A stretch of DNA of 7,805 nt, taken from positions 1-7,805 of the forward strand of contig JBBRDB010000123.1 in NCBI GenBank assembly GCA_038204345.1. The letters run 5' to 3'. Below, piece by piece: positions 1 to 4,906 of the stretch; within the stretch, counting starts at the first letter, position 1, and each line of letters opens with the position of its first letter. Below the pieces are notes generated by a model. The model worked only from the letters and a program-made list of their open reading frames with translations, made no database searches and was not told the DNA's origin. The DNA is from JAHJSA01 sp038204345. GTDB taxonomy: Bacteria > Actinomycetota > Thermoleophilia > RBG-16-64-13. A program made the position numbers and the translations under genes.

Positions 1-440
1 ACGGCCTTCTTGGGCACCGCCTGCGGGAAGGCGATGAAGGCCGCCCGCCGGGACACCATGTCGGCGTTGTACTCGTCGGGCACGGCGACGTTGCAGGCCA
101 TCTCGCACTGGCGGCAGCCGGTGCACGCGGCCTCGTCGACGAACTTGGGTTTCTGACGGATCGTCGCGTTGTAGGCACCGTCGCCGTTCGGGCGGATGCC
201 CTGTACCTCCGCGTAGGTGAGGACGTCGATGTTGGGGTGGTGGATGGTCGCGGCCATCTTGGGGGTGGAGATGCAGCTGGCACAGTCGAGGGTGGGGAAG
301 ACCTTGCTGAGGAGGATCATCTTGCCGCCCACACTGGGCTCTTTCTCGACGACGAGCACCTTGTAGCCCATGTCGCCGAGCTTCAGGGCCGACTCCATCC
401 CGCCGATGCCGCTGCCAACCACGAGAGCGTCGTACTTCAT
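1..440 (-). CDS. hdrA: HdrA-like FAD/iron-sulfur oxidoreductase, N-terminal part (runs off window)
   Basis: The first 146 codons are present; the rest lies left of the window. Residues 7-14 (VVGSGIGG) are a dinucleotide-binding GxGxxG loop, followed by VVEKEPSVGGK (30-40), the typical HdrA/QmoA FAD segment. Cys53 and Cys56 (LDCASCISTPKM) match the HdrA CxxC-xTPKM motif. Cys106, 109, 112 and 116 (CTGCRQCEMAC) form a ferredoxin-type [4Fe-4S] site followed by VAVPDEYN. Family knowledge: HdrA proteins carry FAD and iron-sulfur clusters and move electrons inside cytoplasmic heterodisulfide-reductase-like complexes, some of them electron-bifurcating. The ATG overlaps the stop of the upstream mvhD-like gene (ATGA), so the two are translationally coupled. 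With TusA upstream, the likely role is in sulfur or thiol redox metabolism (inference). It could be a QmoA-type or an HdrA-type protein; the missing C-terminus would decide. Confidence 0.93.
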   Translation of the reverse strand, partial: MKYDALVVGSGIGGMESALKLGDMGYKVLVVEKEPSVGGKMILLSKVFPTLDCASCISTPKMAATIHHPNIDVLTYAEVQGIRPNGDGAYNATIRQKPKFVDEAACTGCRQCEMACNVAVPDEYNADMVSRRAAFIAFPQAVPKKA

Positions 441-874
441 GCGATCGCCTTCCGGGAGGGTCCCAACACGGTGAGGGACGTCGAGTACTCGTGCATATAA
501 TTGGTGAAGGGCTCAGCGCACACCGAGCAGATGGCGGCCATGCGCACGCGCTGTGGCTCGTAGCCCTTGTCCTGCAGCAACCCTTGGGCGTCGGCCATGA
601 TGCCGGCCGTGCGCTCCGCGCAATCGGGAAGATAGGCGCACTCCTCACCGTCGGCGGCGATGAACACGCCATCGAAACCCTGCTGCACCGCATAGAGGAT
701 CCAACTCGGCTTGATGCCGCTGGTGCAGGGCAGGCTGATGACCGTCACCTTGGGCGAGTAGTGCATGTGCGAGCTGCCGGCGAGGTCGATACCGGGATCG
801 GAGATATTGTTGGTACTGAAGACCAGGATGCGGGGCACGAAGTCCACCGCATCCTGTACCTGCGTCCCGCCCAC
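437..874 (-). CDS. mvhD: MvhD/FlpD-like iron-sulfur subunit with altered cysteine pattern
   Basis: This 145-residue protein matches the methyl-viologen-reducing hydrogenase delta subunit family, which normally carries a [2Fe-2S] cluster and passes electrons between a partner oxidoreductase and HdrA. Recognisable landmarks are DPGIDLAG (26-33), SLPCTSGIKP (47-56, in place of the usual CSGR segment), a GEECAYLPDC region (76-85) and AICSVCAEPF (114-123). The normal N-terminal CxWC pair is missing: the equivalent stretch reads FSTNNISD (19-26). The remaining cysteines are 50, 79, 85, 116 and 119, so a cluster could still form with different ligands (inference). The start is GTG, one base after the tusA stop. 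The stop overlaps the hdrA ATG. Tight packing with tusA and hdrA supports one complex or pathway. Confidence 0.88.
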   Translation of the reverse strand: MGGTQVQDAVDFVPRILVFSTNNISDPGIDLAGSSHMHYSPKVTVISLPCTSGIKPSWILYAVQQGFDGVFIAADGEECAYLPDCAERTAGIMADAQGLLQDKGYEPQRVRMAAICSVCAEPFTNYMHEYSTSLTVLGPSRKAIA

Positions 875-875
875 G

Positions 876-1127
876 CTACTTCAGCTTCTTCACGTAGAGC
901 TTCATGAAGCCGGGCTCTTCTACGATGCCCATGAACTCGTGCCCTATCTTCTTGCACCAGGCGGGTATGTCTTTCTGTGTGCCGGTGTCGGTGGCGAGGA
1001 CCTCCATCACCCCGCCAACAGACACACCAGGGATGCCCTTCTTCGCGGCCAGGATGGGCCCTGGGCAGGACGTGCCGCGCGCGTCCACGACCTTCTCCAC
1101 CTGCACGGAACTGAGATCTGCTGACAT
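876..1127 (-). CDS. tusA: TusA/SirA-family sulfur carrier protein
   Basis: The 83-residue protein has the TusA signature CPGP at residues 21-24 (ARGTSCPGPILAAKK). Cys21 is the expected persulfide-carrying residue. The length matches the family (about 75-85 residues). A second cysteine, Cys58, lies in the middle of the domain. Family knowledge: TusA proteins carry sulfur as a cysteine persulfide and hand it to partners in tRNA thiolation, molybdenum cofactor work or dissimilatory sulfur metabolism. Being first in a cluster with mvhD and hdrA points to the last of these (inference). An AAGGAG ribosome binding site lies 8 bases before the ATG. The gene follows the regulator gene after about 130 bases. 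Confidence 0.93.
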   Translation of the reverse strand: MSADLSSVQVEKVVDARGTSCPGPILAAKKGIPGVSVGGVMEVLATDTGTQKDIPAWCKKIGHEFMGIVEEPGFMKLYVKKLK

Positions 1128-1257
1128 CTACCTCACTCCTTCTCGCTTGTGCTTGTGTTCTCATTCTCAAGGTCCAGCGTACTGCTGGGCCTGTCGGTCC
1201 CCATCTGCGAACTCTGGATCGTGCTGAACCTCCCGCCCTTTGGGAGGAAAAACTGGG
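1128..1257 (-). promoter_or_regulatory. Structured leader between arsR-type gene and tusA
   Basis: This 130-base spacer holds no gene I can support. On the minus strand it can form two hairpins: CCTCCC/GGGAGG (1229-1247, 7-base loop) and GGCCCAGC/GCTGGACC (1171-1191, 5-base loop, one mismatch). Neither is followed by a T-run on the minus strand, so they do not look like terminators, and transcription probably continues from the regulator gene into tusA. They may be an RNA processing or attenuation element (inference). I saw no convincing separate promoter for tusA. Confidence 0.35.
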
Positions 1258-1659
1258 CTATTCGCTCGGCATAGGTAGCGGCATGTGTTGGATCGCGTCC
1301 AGGATTTCTGCCGCCAGCAGGGACTTGCCCTGGGCTTGGTGCTCTTCGACGAGCGCCTGGCGTATCAAGGTGCAGCCTTGGATGAACTTGAAGTTGCTGA
1401 TGGAGTAGTAGACGGTCTGCCCTTCCTTGCGGGAGTGCACGAGCTGACGTTCTCTGAGGAGGCGCAAATGTTGCGAGACGTTGTGCACCGAGATGCCGAT
1501 CTCGGCGGCGATGTCGCTCACACACTTCGGGCCCTGACTGAGTGCGTAGAGGATTGCGAGCCGGTGCTCGCTTGCCAGCGCTTTGCACAGTTCCGCGTGC
1601 GCACGGAAGAGAGGTTGGAGGTCGGCGGTCGCGGGAGTCCTGTGTTCCTCTATTTGCAT
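1258..1659 (-). CDS. ArsR-family winged-helix regulator, possible thiol/persulfide sensor
   Basis: The 133-residue protein has a full ArsR-type winged helix-turn-helix: LCKALASEHRLAILYAL (24-40), the recognition region ISVHNVSQHLRLLRE (56-70) and the wing HSRKEGQTVYYSIS (75-88). Three cysteines, Cys25, Cys46 and Cys96 (FIQGCTLIR), are placed where they could form a disulfide, tetrasulfide or metal site. Family knowledge: ArsR proteins such as SqrR and BigR sense persulfides through a cysteine pair and repress sulfur-oxidation genes. The position directly upstream of tusA-mvhD-hdrA suggests it controls that operon and itself (inference). No other ATG or GTG start fits before the domain, so the ATG at 1659 is preferred, even though it lies almost at the predicted transcript start with no ribosome binding site. 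A metal sensor is the alternative. Confidence 0.88.
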   Translation of the reverse strand: MQIEEHRTPATADLQPLFRAHAELCKALASEHRLAILYALSQGPKCVSDIAAEIGISVHNVSQHLRLLRERQLVHSRKEGQTVYYSISNFKFIQGCTLIRQALVEEHQAQGKSLLAAEILDAIQHMPLPMPSE

Positions 1660-1695
1660 GTTTGCATATATACGGTATTAAGCAGGCAATGTCAA
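1652..1695 (-). promoter_or_regulatory. Promoter and overlapping operator of the arsR-type gene; predicted leaderless transcript
   Basis: On the minus strand a perfect TTGACA (-35, 1690-1695) is followed after exactly 17 bases by TATATA (-10, 1667-1672). Transcription would start near 1659-1660, at or next to the A of the ATG, giving a leaderless or nearly leaderless mRNA. A 7-4-7 inverted repeat, ATATGCA-AACA-TGCAAAT (1652-1669, one mismatch), overlaps the -10 and the start codon, an ideal place for autorepression by an ArsR-type dimer. That the repeat is the operator is an inference from position and symmetry. Confidence 0.75.
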
Positions 1696-1735
1696 GGCCC
1701 CCAGCCCAAACCGCTTCGATGCCGATGGCAGGTCA

Positions 1736-1920
1736 TCACCCGTCTCGATGAAGCCACATGAAGCGTACACATTGGTACGGCCCGATGACGAAGACCCCCA
1801 GCAACAAGCAACCTGGCATGTACAAGACGATACCGACGAGAAGCGGCCACTTGAGATAACAGAGCGGCTGGGGGCACCCAAACCGGAAGACGATCCGTGA
1901 TGGCGTCCGCAGGTCTGTTC
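1736..1920 (-). pseudogene. Possible remnant of a small membrane protein
   Basis: A minus-strand frame that opens at a stop near 1920 and ends at TGA 1736-1738 encodes about 60 residues. These include a strongly hydrophobic segment (WPLLVGIVLYMPGCLLLGVF) preceded by CPQPLCYLK and ended by VRFMWLHRDG. The hydrophobic run is long enough for one membrane helix. There is no ATG or GTG start before it and no ribosome binding site. It lies directly after the point where the DUF3024-like copy loses similarity. I do not recognise the family. It may be the tail of a displaced gene or chance. Confidence 0.25.
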
Positions 1921-1924
1921 AGAT

Positions 1925-1964
1925 TGCAGTCGATCCGTCTGAGCTCGATCTCGCTGAACGCCAC
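1925..1964 (-). pseudogene. 5' scrap of a DUF3024 gene (13 codons)
   Basis: The minus strand from the GTG at 1964 reads MAFSEIELRRIDC, identical in residues to the start of the complete DUF3024 gene at 4907-5254. Similarity ends abruptly at 1925, after which the frame encodes nothing like DUF3024. The copy therefore carries only the leader and the first 13 codons, next to a complete attC-like site. It is best read as a truncated cassette or an unequal recombination product. Confidence 0.8.
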
Positions 1965-1987
1965 GTAGCCTGCCTCGTTTGCGTGTC

Positions 1988-2048
1988 ACCGAACGACTTT
2001 GCGGCTCAGCCGCCAGCACTGCCGGTCGTCTGCAGCAGCCTGTTAGGC
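1988..2048 (-). other. attC-like recombination site (61 bp), copy 1
   Basis: Read on the minus strand, the element begins GCCTAAC (an exact RYYYAAC R'' box) and ends GTTCGGT (GTTRRRY with one mismatch, R' box). The arms between contain GCTGCAG and CTGAGC, which pair with one extrahelical G, then an ACCGGC/GCTGGC inner stem with one mismatch and a 3-base loop. Extrahelical bases on one arm are what integron integrases use to choose the bottom strand. The site starts 16 bases after the stop of the HEPN-like pseudogene, as expected for a cassette 3' end. A competing perfect hairpin, GCAGCCT-GTT-AGGCTGC (2035-2051), overlaps its R'' end. Confidence 0.68.
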
Positions 2049-2063
2049 TGCGCAGCTGACCAT

Positions 2064-2506
2064 TCACGGCCGAAAGAGGGGCTCCTCCGAACCTCGCTCG
2101 CCGTTCTGGAATTGCGAGATGCGCCTCTCGGCAAGATCGGCGAAAGAGCTCAGTTCCTGCTCCAGCATCCAGGCCCTTTCGGCAAGCAGCGACGTGTCAT
2201 CGAGATCCCCGCGGAACATCAGTCCCTCATCAACACGAGCGGCAAATAGGTCGTGGAGGCTGTGCGTCAGGTAGTTGCGCTGGTTCTGAGGTGACGCAGG
2301 ATTCTCTCCCCATTCTCGGATAGGAGCTCACGCTGTCTGAGCTTCGTGATCAAAGTACCGAAGGTGGCCTGAACAGGTGAGAGTATGACGCCATTCAGCG
2401 CCAGAAAAGCTCGCAGGTCTGATTCGAGCCGACTGGCAGCAAGCGTCATGCGCCCGAGAGCTTCGCAGAACTCCCGATCCGCGCAGAGGTCTTCGTAAAT
2501 CCCCAT
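2064..2506 (-). pseudogene. HEPN-like Rx4H protein gene, broken by a one-base deletion
   Basis: From the ATG at 2506 (GAGGA six to seven bases upstream) the frame encodes MGIYEDLCADREF through ENGERILRHL, then shifts. Another frame continues NQRNYLTHSLHDLFAARVDE and on to a TGA at 2064-2066. Adding one base near 2287-2288 restores a single 147-residue protein, and the total length becomes an exact multiple of three. The repaired protein is mainly helical with RNYLTH (77-82), an Rx4H motif like that of HEPN ribonucleases. A toxin role is an inference; I do not recognise the exact family. An intact N-terminal product of about 80 residues would lack the motif. An attC-like site follows directly. 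Confidence 0.6.
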
Positions 2507-2516
2507 ACGGCATTCC

Positions 2517-2642
2517 TCAGTCGGCGTCAAGCGCCGGCTCCAGCAGCAGGATGCCCGCGGTGCGCCGGGCCATGCTCATGACCTCCCGGCCTTCGTCCTT
2601 GGAGAGATCGCGTCCCAGCAGCGGGCGCTCTCGAAAGCTCAC
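2517..2642 (-). CDS. Small 41-residue ORF between two HEPN genes
   Basis: A GTG immediately follows the TAA of the MNT-linked HEPN gene in the same frame and opens 41 codons: MSFRERPLLGRDLSKDEG, then VMSMARRTAGILLLEPALDAD. It ends 10 bases before the ATG of the HEPN-like pseudogene. The sequence looks protein-like (charged N-terminal half, then a hydrophobic LLL segment) and its place suggests an antitoxin partner, or the 3' remnant of one, for the Rx4H gene. The ribosome binding site is weak: GAGG lies some 17 bases upstream, inside the preceding gene. Function unknown. Confidence 0.4.
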   Translation of the reverse strand: MSFRERPLLGRDLSKDEGREVMSMARRTAGILLLEPALDAD

Positions 2643-3083
2643 TTACTCGGCGTCGACGAGCCTCGATTTCGCGAAATCGTCGTCGGAATCTAGGCGCTCT
2701 TTCACGGCCAGTAGAACTCGGCTGCTCACGTCAAGCGCGTCCTTGACTTCGTCGAGCCCGAGATACTCCGCCTCGCCTGGATAGCGGTAGCGCCACGCGT
2801 ACTCGCCGAGGGGCGCAACCTCATCCACCAAATCCATAAGACCGGCGTCGATCTGCAGGCACTGCTCGCCAATCTCCTCCAGGCTGTGCGTCCGACGGAA
2901 TAGGACATCGTGCCAGACGAGAAACGCCTTCAGGGCCTTTTCCGCCGCTTGCTGGCAGTGGAAGACGGCCGACTCGAGCAGCGGCTCATGGGCTTCTGCC
3001 AGGACTCTTGCGGCGCGCAGGTCCTCATCAGCTTTGTCGAGCCACGCAATCGTTTCCTCGGCCCGAGCTGGGTCAACCGCCAT
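2643..3083 (-). CDS. HEPN-domain protein (partner of the MNT protein)
   Basis: The 146-residue protein fits the HEPN family of Pfam type PF05168. It has TIAWLDKADEDLRAARVL (11-28), the core FHCQQAAEKALKAFLVW (41-57) and FRRTHSLEEI (62-71). Family knowledge: such proteins are encoded next to small nucleotidyltransferases and form two-gene modules, many toxin-antitoxin-like. This one lacks the RX4HXY motif of HepT-type toxins, so ribonuclease activity is uncertain. The ATG at 3083 overlaps the upstream MNT gene by 11 bases, indicating coupled translation. An acidic tail (DSDDDF) follows the domain. Confidence 0.85.
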   Translation of the reverse strand: MAVDPARAEETIAWLDKADEDLRAARVLAEAHEPLLESAVFHCQQAAEKALKAFLVWHDVLFRRTHSLEEIGEQCLQIDAGLMDLVDEVAPLGEYAWRYRYPGEAEYLGLDEVKDALDVSSRVLLAVKERLDSDDDFAKSRLVDAE

Positions 3084-3423
3084 GAAGTACGACACCCTCG
3101 TGCAGCGCAGTGTAGGGAAGCGACGTGCGTACGTGAGCTCGGCGCTCGAAGGAACTGCGGCGCCAGACCACCACGTCGGCGGCAACGCCCGTTCCGCGAA
3201 GCGCCTGGTAGCCCAGACGGCTTCTGGTGCGATCCACGGCGCTGTCATCGGGAACCACCACCAACAGATCGTAGTCGCTATCGGGACCGGCTTCGCCGCG
3301 AGCCCGCGAGCCGAACAGGAACACCCGCTCGGGCCGGTAGGCCGCGACCAAGCGCCTCACGAGCTCCGCAAGTTGCGGATCGTCCGCGACGGTGCCTTTC
3401 GTCTCTATCACGTGCTGTGCCAA
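3073..3423 (-). CDS. MNT-type nucleotidyltransferase (partner of the HEPN protein)
   Basis: The protein has the minimal nucleotidyltransferase signature FLFGSRARGEAGPDSDYDLL. Gly38-Ser39 followed after ten residues by Asp50 and Asp52 (GSx10DxD) are the nucleotide- and metal-binding residues. I chose the TTG at 3423 because AGGAGG lies 7 bases upstream, giving 116 residues. A GTG at 3411 is the alternative, and the open frame further upstream has no similarity to the family. Family knowledge: MNT proteins pair with HEPN proteins, and some modify the HEPN partner by adding AMP. All catalytic residues look intact, so this module may work. Confidence 0.85.
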   Translation of the reverse strand: MAQHVIETKGTVADDPQLAELVRRLVAAYRPERVFLFGSRARGEAGPDSDYDLLVVVPDDSAVDRTRSRLGYQALRGTGVAADVVVWRRSSFERRAHVRTSLPYTALHEGVVLHGG

Positions 3424-3443
3424 TCTGCAGCCTCCTGCTTCAC

Positions 3444-3452
3444 ATCCTAGCA
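3444..3452 (-). promoter_or_regulatory. Extended -10 promoter candidate for the MNT/HEPN pair
   Basis: The minus strand reads TGCTAGGAT, a TGn-extended -10 (TAGGAT, 4 of 6), with no good -35. The predicted start is near 3437, just before the AGGAGG of the MNT gene, giving a very short leader. Confidence 0.4.
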
Positions 3453-3520
3453 CCCAGGCGCCTCGCCTGACGGCCACGCCCATGTCGCCCCAGGGCGCGC
3501 CCGTTCTGTCCGTCCCATGG

Positions 3521-3531
3521 ACTATCATAGT
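3521..3531 (+). promoter_or_regulatory. Palindrome and -10 candidate ahead of the plus-strand genes
   Basis: ACTAT-C-ATAGT is a perfect 5-1-5 palindrome containing TATCAT, a 5-of-6 match to a -10 box. It lies about 45 bases before the TTG start of the DUF6941-like gene. No strong -35 is visible. It could be an operator/promoter for the plus-strand pair. Confidence 0.35.
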
Positions 3532-3574
3532 GTGGACTGGGCTACACGATTCTTTGGGGAAGAGGGAGGTTCGT

Positions 3575-3889
3575 TTGGAAATCGAGCACGCCATTCTGGC
3601 CGACTACGCCGCCCTCACGGCCGACGGCAAGCTGATGGTTGCCGGCATTTTCAACATCATCTTCGTTGAGGGTTTCCCGGCGATACACACTCAACTCTCC
3701 CTGGCCTTCCGACTTCACTCCGCCACCGGAGAGAACCCGAGTCATTCAATCATGATCAGGTTGGTTGACCCCGACGGAGCCTCACCCATCCAGAACAAGG
3801 AGCTCAAGCCATACGTCGCTGAACAAGCGATCTTGGCGATCGAGCGCAGGCTGGGGCGGGAGAGCGTAGGTGGACATGAAGGATCTTGA
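3575..3889 (+). CDS. DUF6941-like protein, probably truncated and with an unrelated tail
   Basis: From a TTG at 3575, with AGGGAGG five bases upstream, the frame encodes 104 residues beginning MEIEHAILADYAALTADGK, then MVAGIFNIIFVEGFPAIH and LAFRLHSATGENPSH. This pattern (LADYA..T.DGKL.V.GIF......FP..H) is the one I associate with DUF6941, whose function is unknown. Family members usually run longer in a beta-rich fold. Here similarity seems to stop after IRLVDPDG (about residue 70), and the remaining ELKPYVAEQAILAIERRLGRE looks helical and foreign. The end overlaps the hicB start by 14 bases. It lies on the strand opposite to most neighbours, which may mark an inverted or separately acquired block. 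Confidence 0.6.
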   Translation: MEIEHAILADYAALTADGKLMVAGIFNIIFVEGFPAIHTQLSLAFRLHSATGENPSHSIMIRLVDPDGASPIQNKELKPYVAEQAILAIERRLGRESVGGHEGS

Positions 3890-4292
3890 TTCCTATCGGC
3901 GGCTCCCATACCGACGGGAGTGGCAGGCCAGAGAAGACGACGGCGACCGCTATTTTGTCGTGCGGCTGAGCGACATTCCCGGGGTGTACGGCTACGGAGC
4001 CGACCGACACGAAGCCGTACGCCACCTGCGCGAAGCCTTTGATGATTATGTTGCGTGGCGCTTGGAGGAATGCCTGCCCATTCCTGAACCGACCAGTCCC
4101 CATGCGGCGTCCGAACGCCCAGCTTTTCACCTGACCCGTCCTGCGGGCCACGCCTGGGCAGCGGGGGCACGGATTGTCGTGAGTCCGGGTGAAGCTGGAG
4201 GCACGGAAACGCGCGGATCTCGCGCTGGGTTCGAGCAAAAGCTCGACTGCTCGCTCTACGACTGCCGAGAGCTGACCGAAGCTTCAGCGTAG
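3876..4292 (+). CDS. hicB: HicB-like antitoxin without HicA partner
   Basis: Residues 1-73 match the HicB/UPF0150 pattern: MKDLDSYRRLPYRREW, DGDRYFVVRLSDIPGVYGYG, HEAVRHLREAFDDYVAW and LPIPEP. Family knowledge: HicB neutralises the HicA mRNA-cleaving toxin and often carries a C-terminal DNA-binding segment. Here the next 65 residues (TSPHAASERPAFHLTRPAG onward, rich in Ala, Gly and Arg) match no ribbon-helix-helix or helix-turn-helix I can see, and they run into the opposing DUF5615 remnant. The ORF tail is probably read-through into unrelated DNA. No hicA is visible on either side. The ATG at 3876 fits the family; a GTG at 3870 is possible. Confidence 0.7.
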   Translation: MKDLDSYRRLPYRREWQAREDDGDRYFVVRLSDIPGVYGYGADRHEAVRHLREAFDDYVAWRLEECLPIPEPTSPHAASERPAFHLTRPAGHAWAAGARIVVSPGEAGGTETRGSRAGFEQKLDCSLYDCRELTEASA

Positions 4293-4492
4293 CCGGCAAC
4301 GGCCGGACAGGCGGAACTCAAGCTCGCCAAGTCCCTGTCGGCAGTCATCAGGACGCGCTCATCGGCGTTGGCGAGTTCAAGCACGGCATCGTCGGTGATC
4401 CCCGGCGAGAGTTCGGCGACGTAGACGACGTCGTGGCCGGCCGAGCGTAGCCGAGCGACCACGGCCGCATCGACGCCCTCGTCGGTCAGCCT
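4284..4492 (-). pseudogene. DUF5615 (PIN-like) toxin gene, frameshifted
   Basis: The minus strand encodes RLTDEGVDAAVVARLRSAGHDVV, AELSPGITDDAVLELANAD and RVLMTADRD, the N-terminal half of a DUF5615 PIN-like protein, the usual partner of DUF433 antitoxins. No start codon precedes RLTDEG; the nearest is an internal GTG at 4462. One base is missing between 4328 and 4329 compared with the copy at 6846-7008, which reads RDFGELVFR. After it the frame becomes meaningless and stops at 4256. In the corrected frame it stops at 4284, still short of the family length of roughly 110 residues. The frame overlaps the DUF433 stop. The toxin is therefore probably inactive. Confidence 0.8.
4309..4470. repeat. 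DUF5615 repeat, copy 1
   Basis: It aligns with 6846-7008 with about 11 substitutions and one single-base gap (about 93 percent identical by eye). Both copies end at the same point in the protein (after FRL), and similarity starts at the codons for AAV near the N-terminus. Confidence 0.9.
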
Positions 4493-4728
4493 CGCGCCAC
4501 CGACTTGGAGACCGGGTAGGCGACGTCTGCGCGCAGGACCTCGGCGCCGAAGCGTACGGCAGCCAGCACTCCCTCGCGGGTCAGCCGCGGATGCGCTTCG
4601 AGAAGTTGCTCGATCGTCTGGCCGGCACCGAGCTCCTCGAGGATAGACTCGACCGTGATGCGCGTACCCTCGACGACGGGTTTGCCCATCATCACGTCGG
4701 GGTTAGTACAGATTCCCTGCGTTGCCAC
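4486..4728 (-). CDS. DUF433 antitoxin-like protein
   Basis: The 80-residue protein shows the full DUF433 pattern: CTNPDVMMGKPVVEGTRITV, ILEELGAGQTIEQLLEAHP and LTREGVLAAVRFGAEVL. These are two helix-turn-helix-like blocks around the GKPVxxGTRI signature. Family knowledge: DUF433 proteins are typically encoded just upstream of DUF5615 PIN-like proteins and are taken as their antitoxins. I chose the GTG at 4728 because AAGGAGG lies 8 bases upstream; an earlier GTG at 4737 touches the ribosome binding site. The gene is intact but its toxin partner is frameshifted, so it is now an orphan antitoxin. Confidence 0.87.
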   Translation of the reverse strand: MATQGICTNPDVMMGKPVVEGTRITVESILEELGAGQTIEQLLEAHPRLTREGVLAAVRFGAEVLRADVAYPVSKSVARG

Positions 4729-4813
4729 CGCGAACACCTCCTTGTCTGGCTCCTACGGTACCACCGGGTACCCGCGGCGTACTGCCGGCCTTGGGTCTCA
4801 CAGAACACATGGC

Positions 4814-4896
4814 GCGTAACCCGCAAGACGCCTAGCGACACCTATGACCCGAGCCTATCTCATGCGGCGCCGTGTCAGGCGATGCGCTTGTTCGGT
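4814..4896. other. Weak attC-like imperfect palindrome (83 bp)
   Basis: On the minus strand the element runs ACCGAAC ... GTTACGC; each end differs from the attC boxes at one position. The arms pair imperfectly through AAC/GTT, GC/GC, CGCCT/AGGCG and ACAC/GTGT. It begins 10 bases after the DUF3024 stop, the position expected of a cassette 3' end. Its plus-strand end box GTTCGGT equals the minus-strand R' box of the two good sites, so its orientation is uncertain. Confidence 0.4.
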
Positions 4897-4906
4897 GACT
4901 GGCCAC

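Larger units (their letters stand above)
1925..2048. repeat. 124-bp direct repeat, copy 1 (attC-like site plus DUF3024 start)
   Basis: The sequence aligns without gaps to 5215-5338 with 5 differences in 124 positions. It spans an attC-like palindrome, the short leader and the first 13 codons of DUF3024. Four of the five differences lie in the palindrome. Similarity stops sharply on both sides. Confidence 0.93.

Noticed and set aside
745..1170. Open minus-strand frame of 141 codons across tusA and mvhD
   Set aside because: Its product is Arg/His-rich with no motif and it overlaps two well-supported genes in another frame.
1229..1247. Hairpin as a rho-independent terminator after the ArsR-type gene
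   Set aside because: The T-run lies before, not after, the hairpin on the transcribed strand.
1133..1588. Open minus-strand frame of 151 codons overlapping the ArsR-type gene
   Set aside because: It is a shifted frame over a clear winged-helix gene, rich in Arg and Pro, with no family pattern.
1285..1761. Plus-strand open frame opposite the ArsR-type gene
   Set aside because: Antisense shadow with no recognisable domain and no ribosome binding site.
2035..2051. Repeats as a CRISPR array
   Set aside because: Repeats are only two copies, far apart, with no regular spacers.
4231..4246. Perfect hairpin TCGAGC-AAAA-GCTCGA as a terminator
   Set aside because: No T-run on either side and it lies inside the hicB reading frame.
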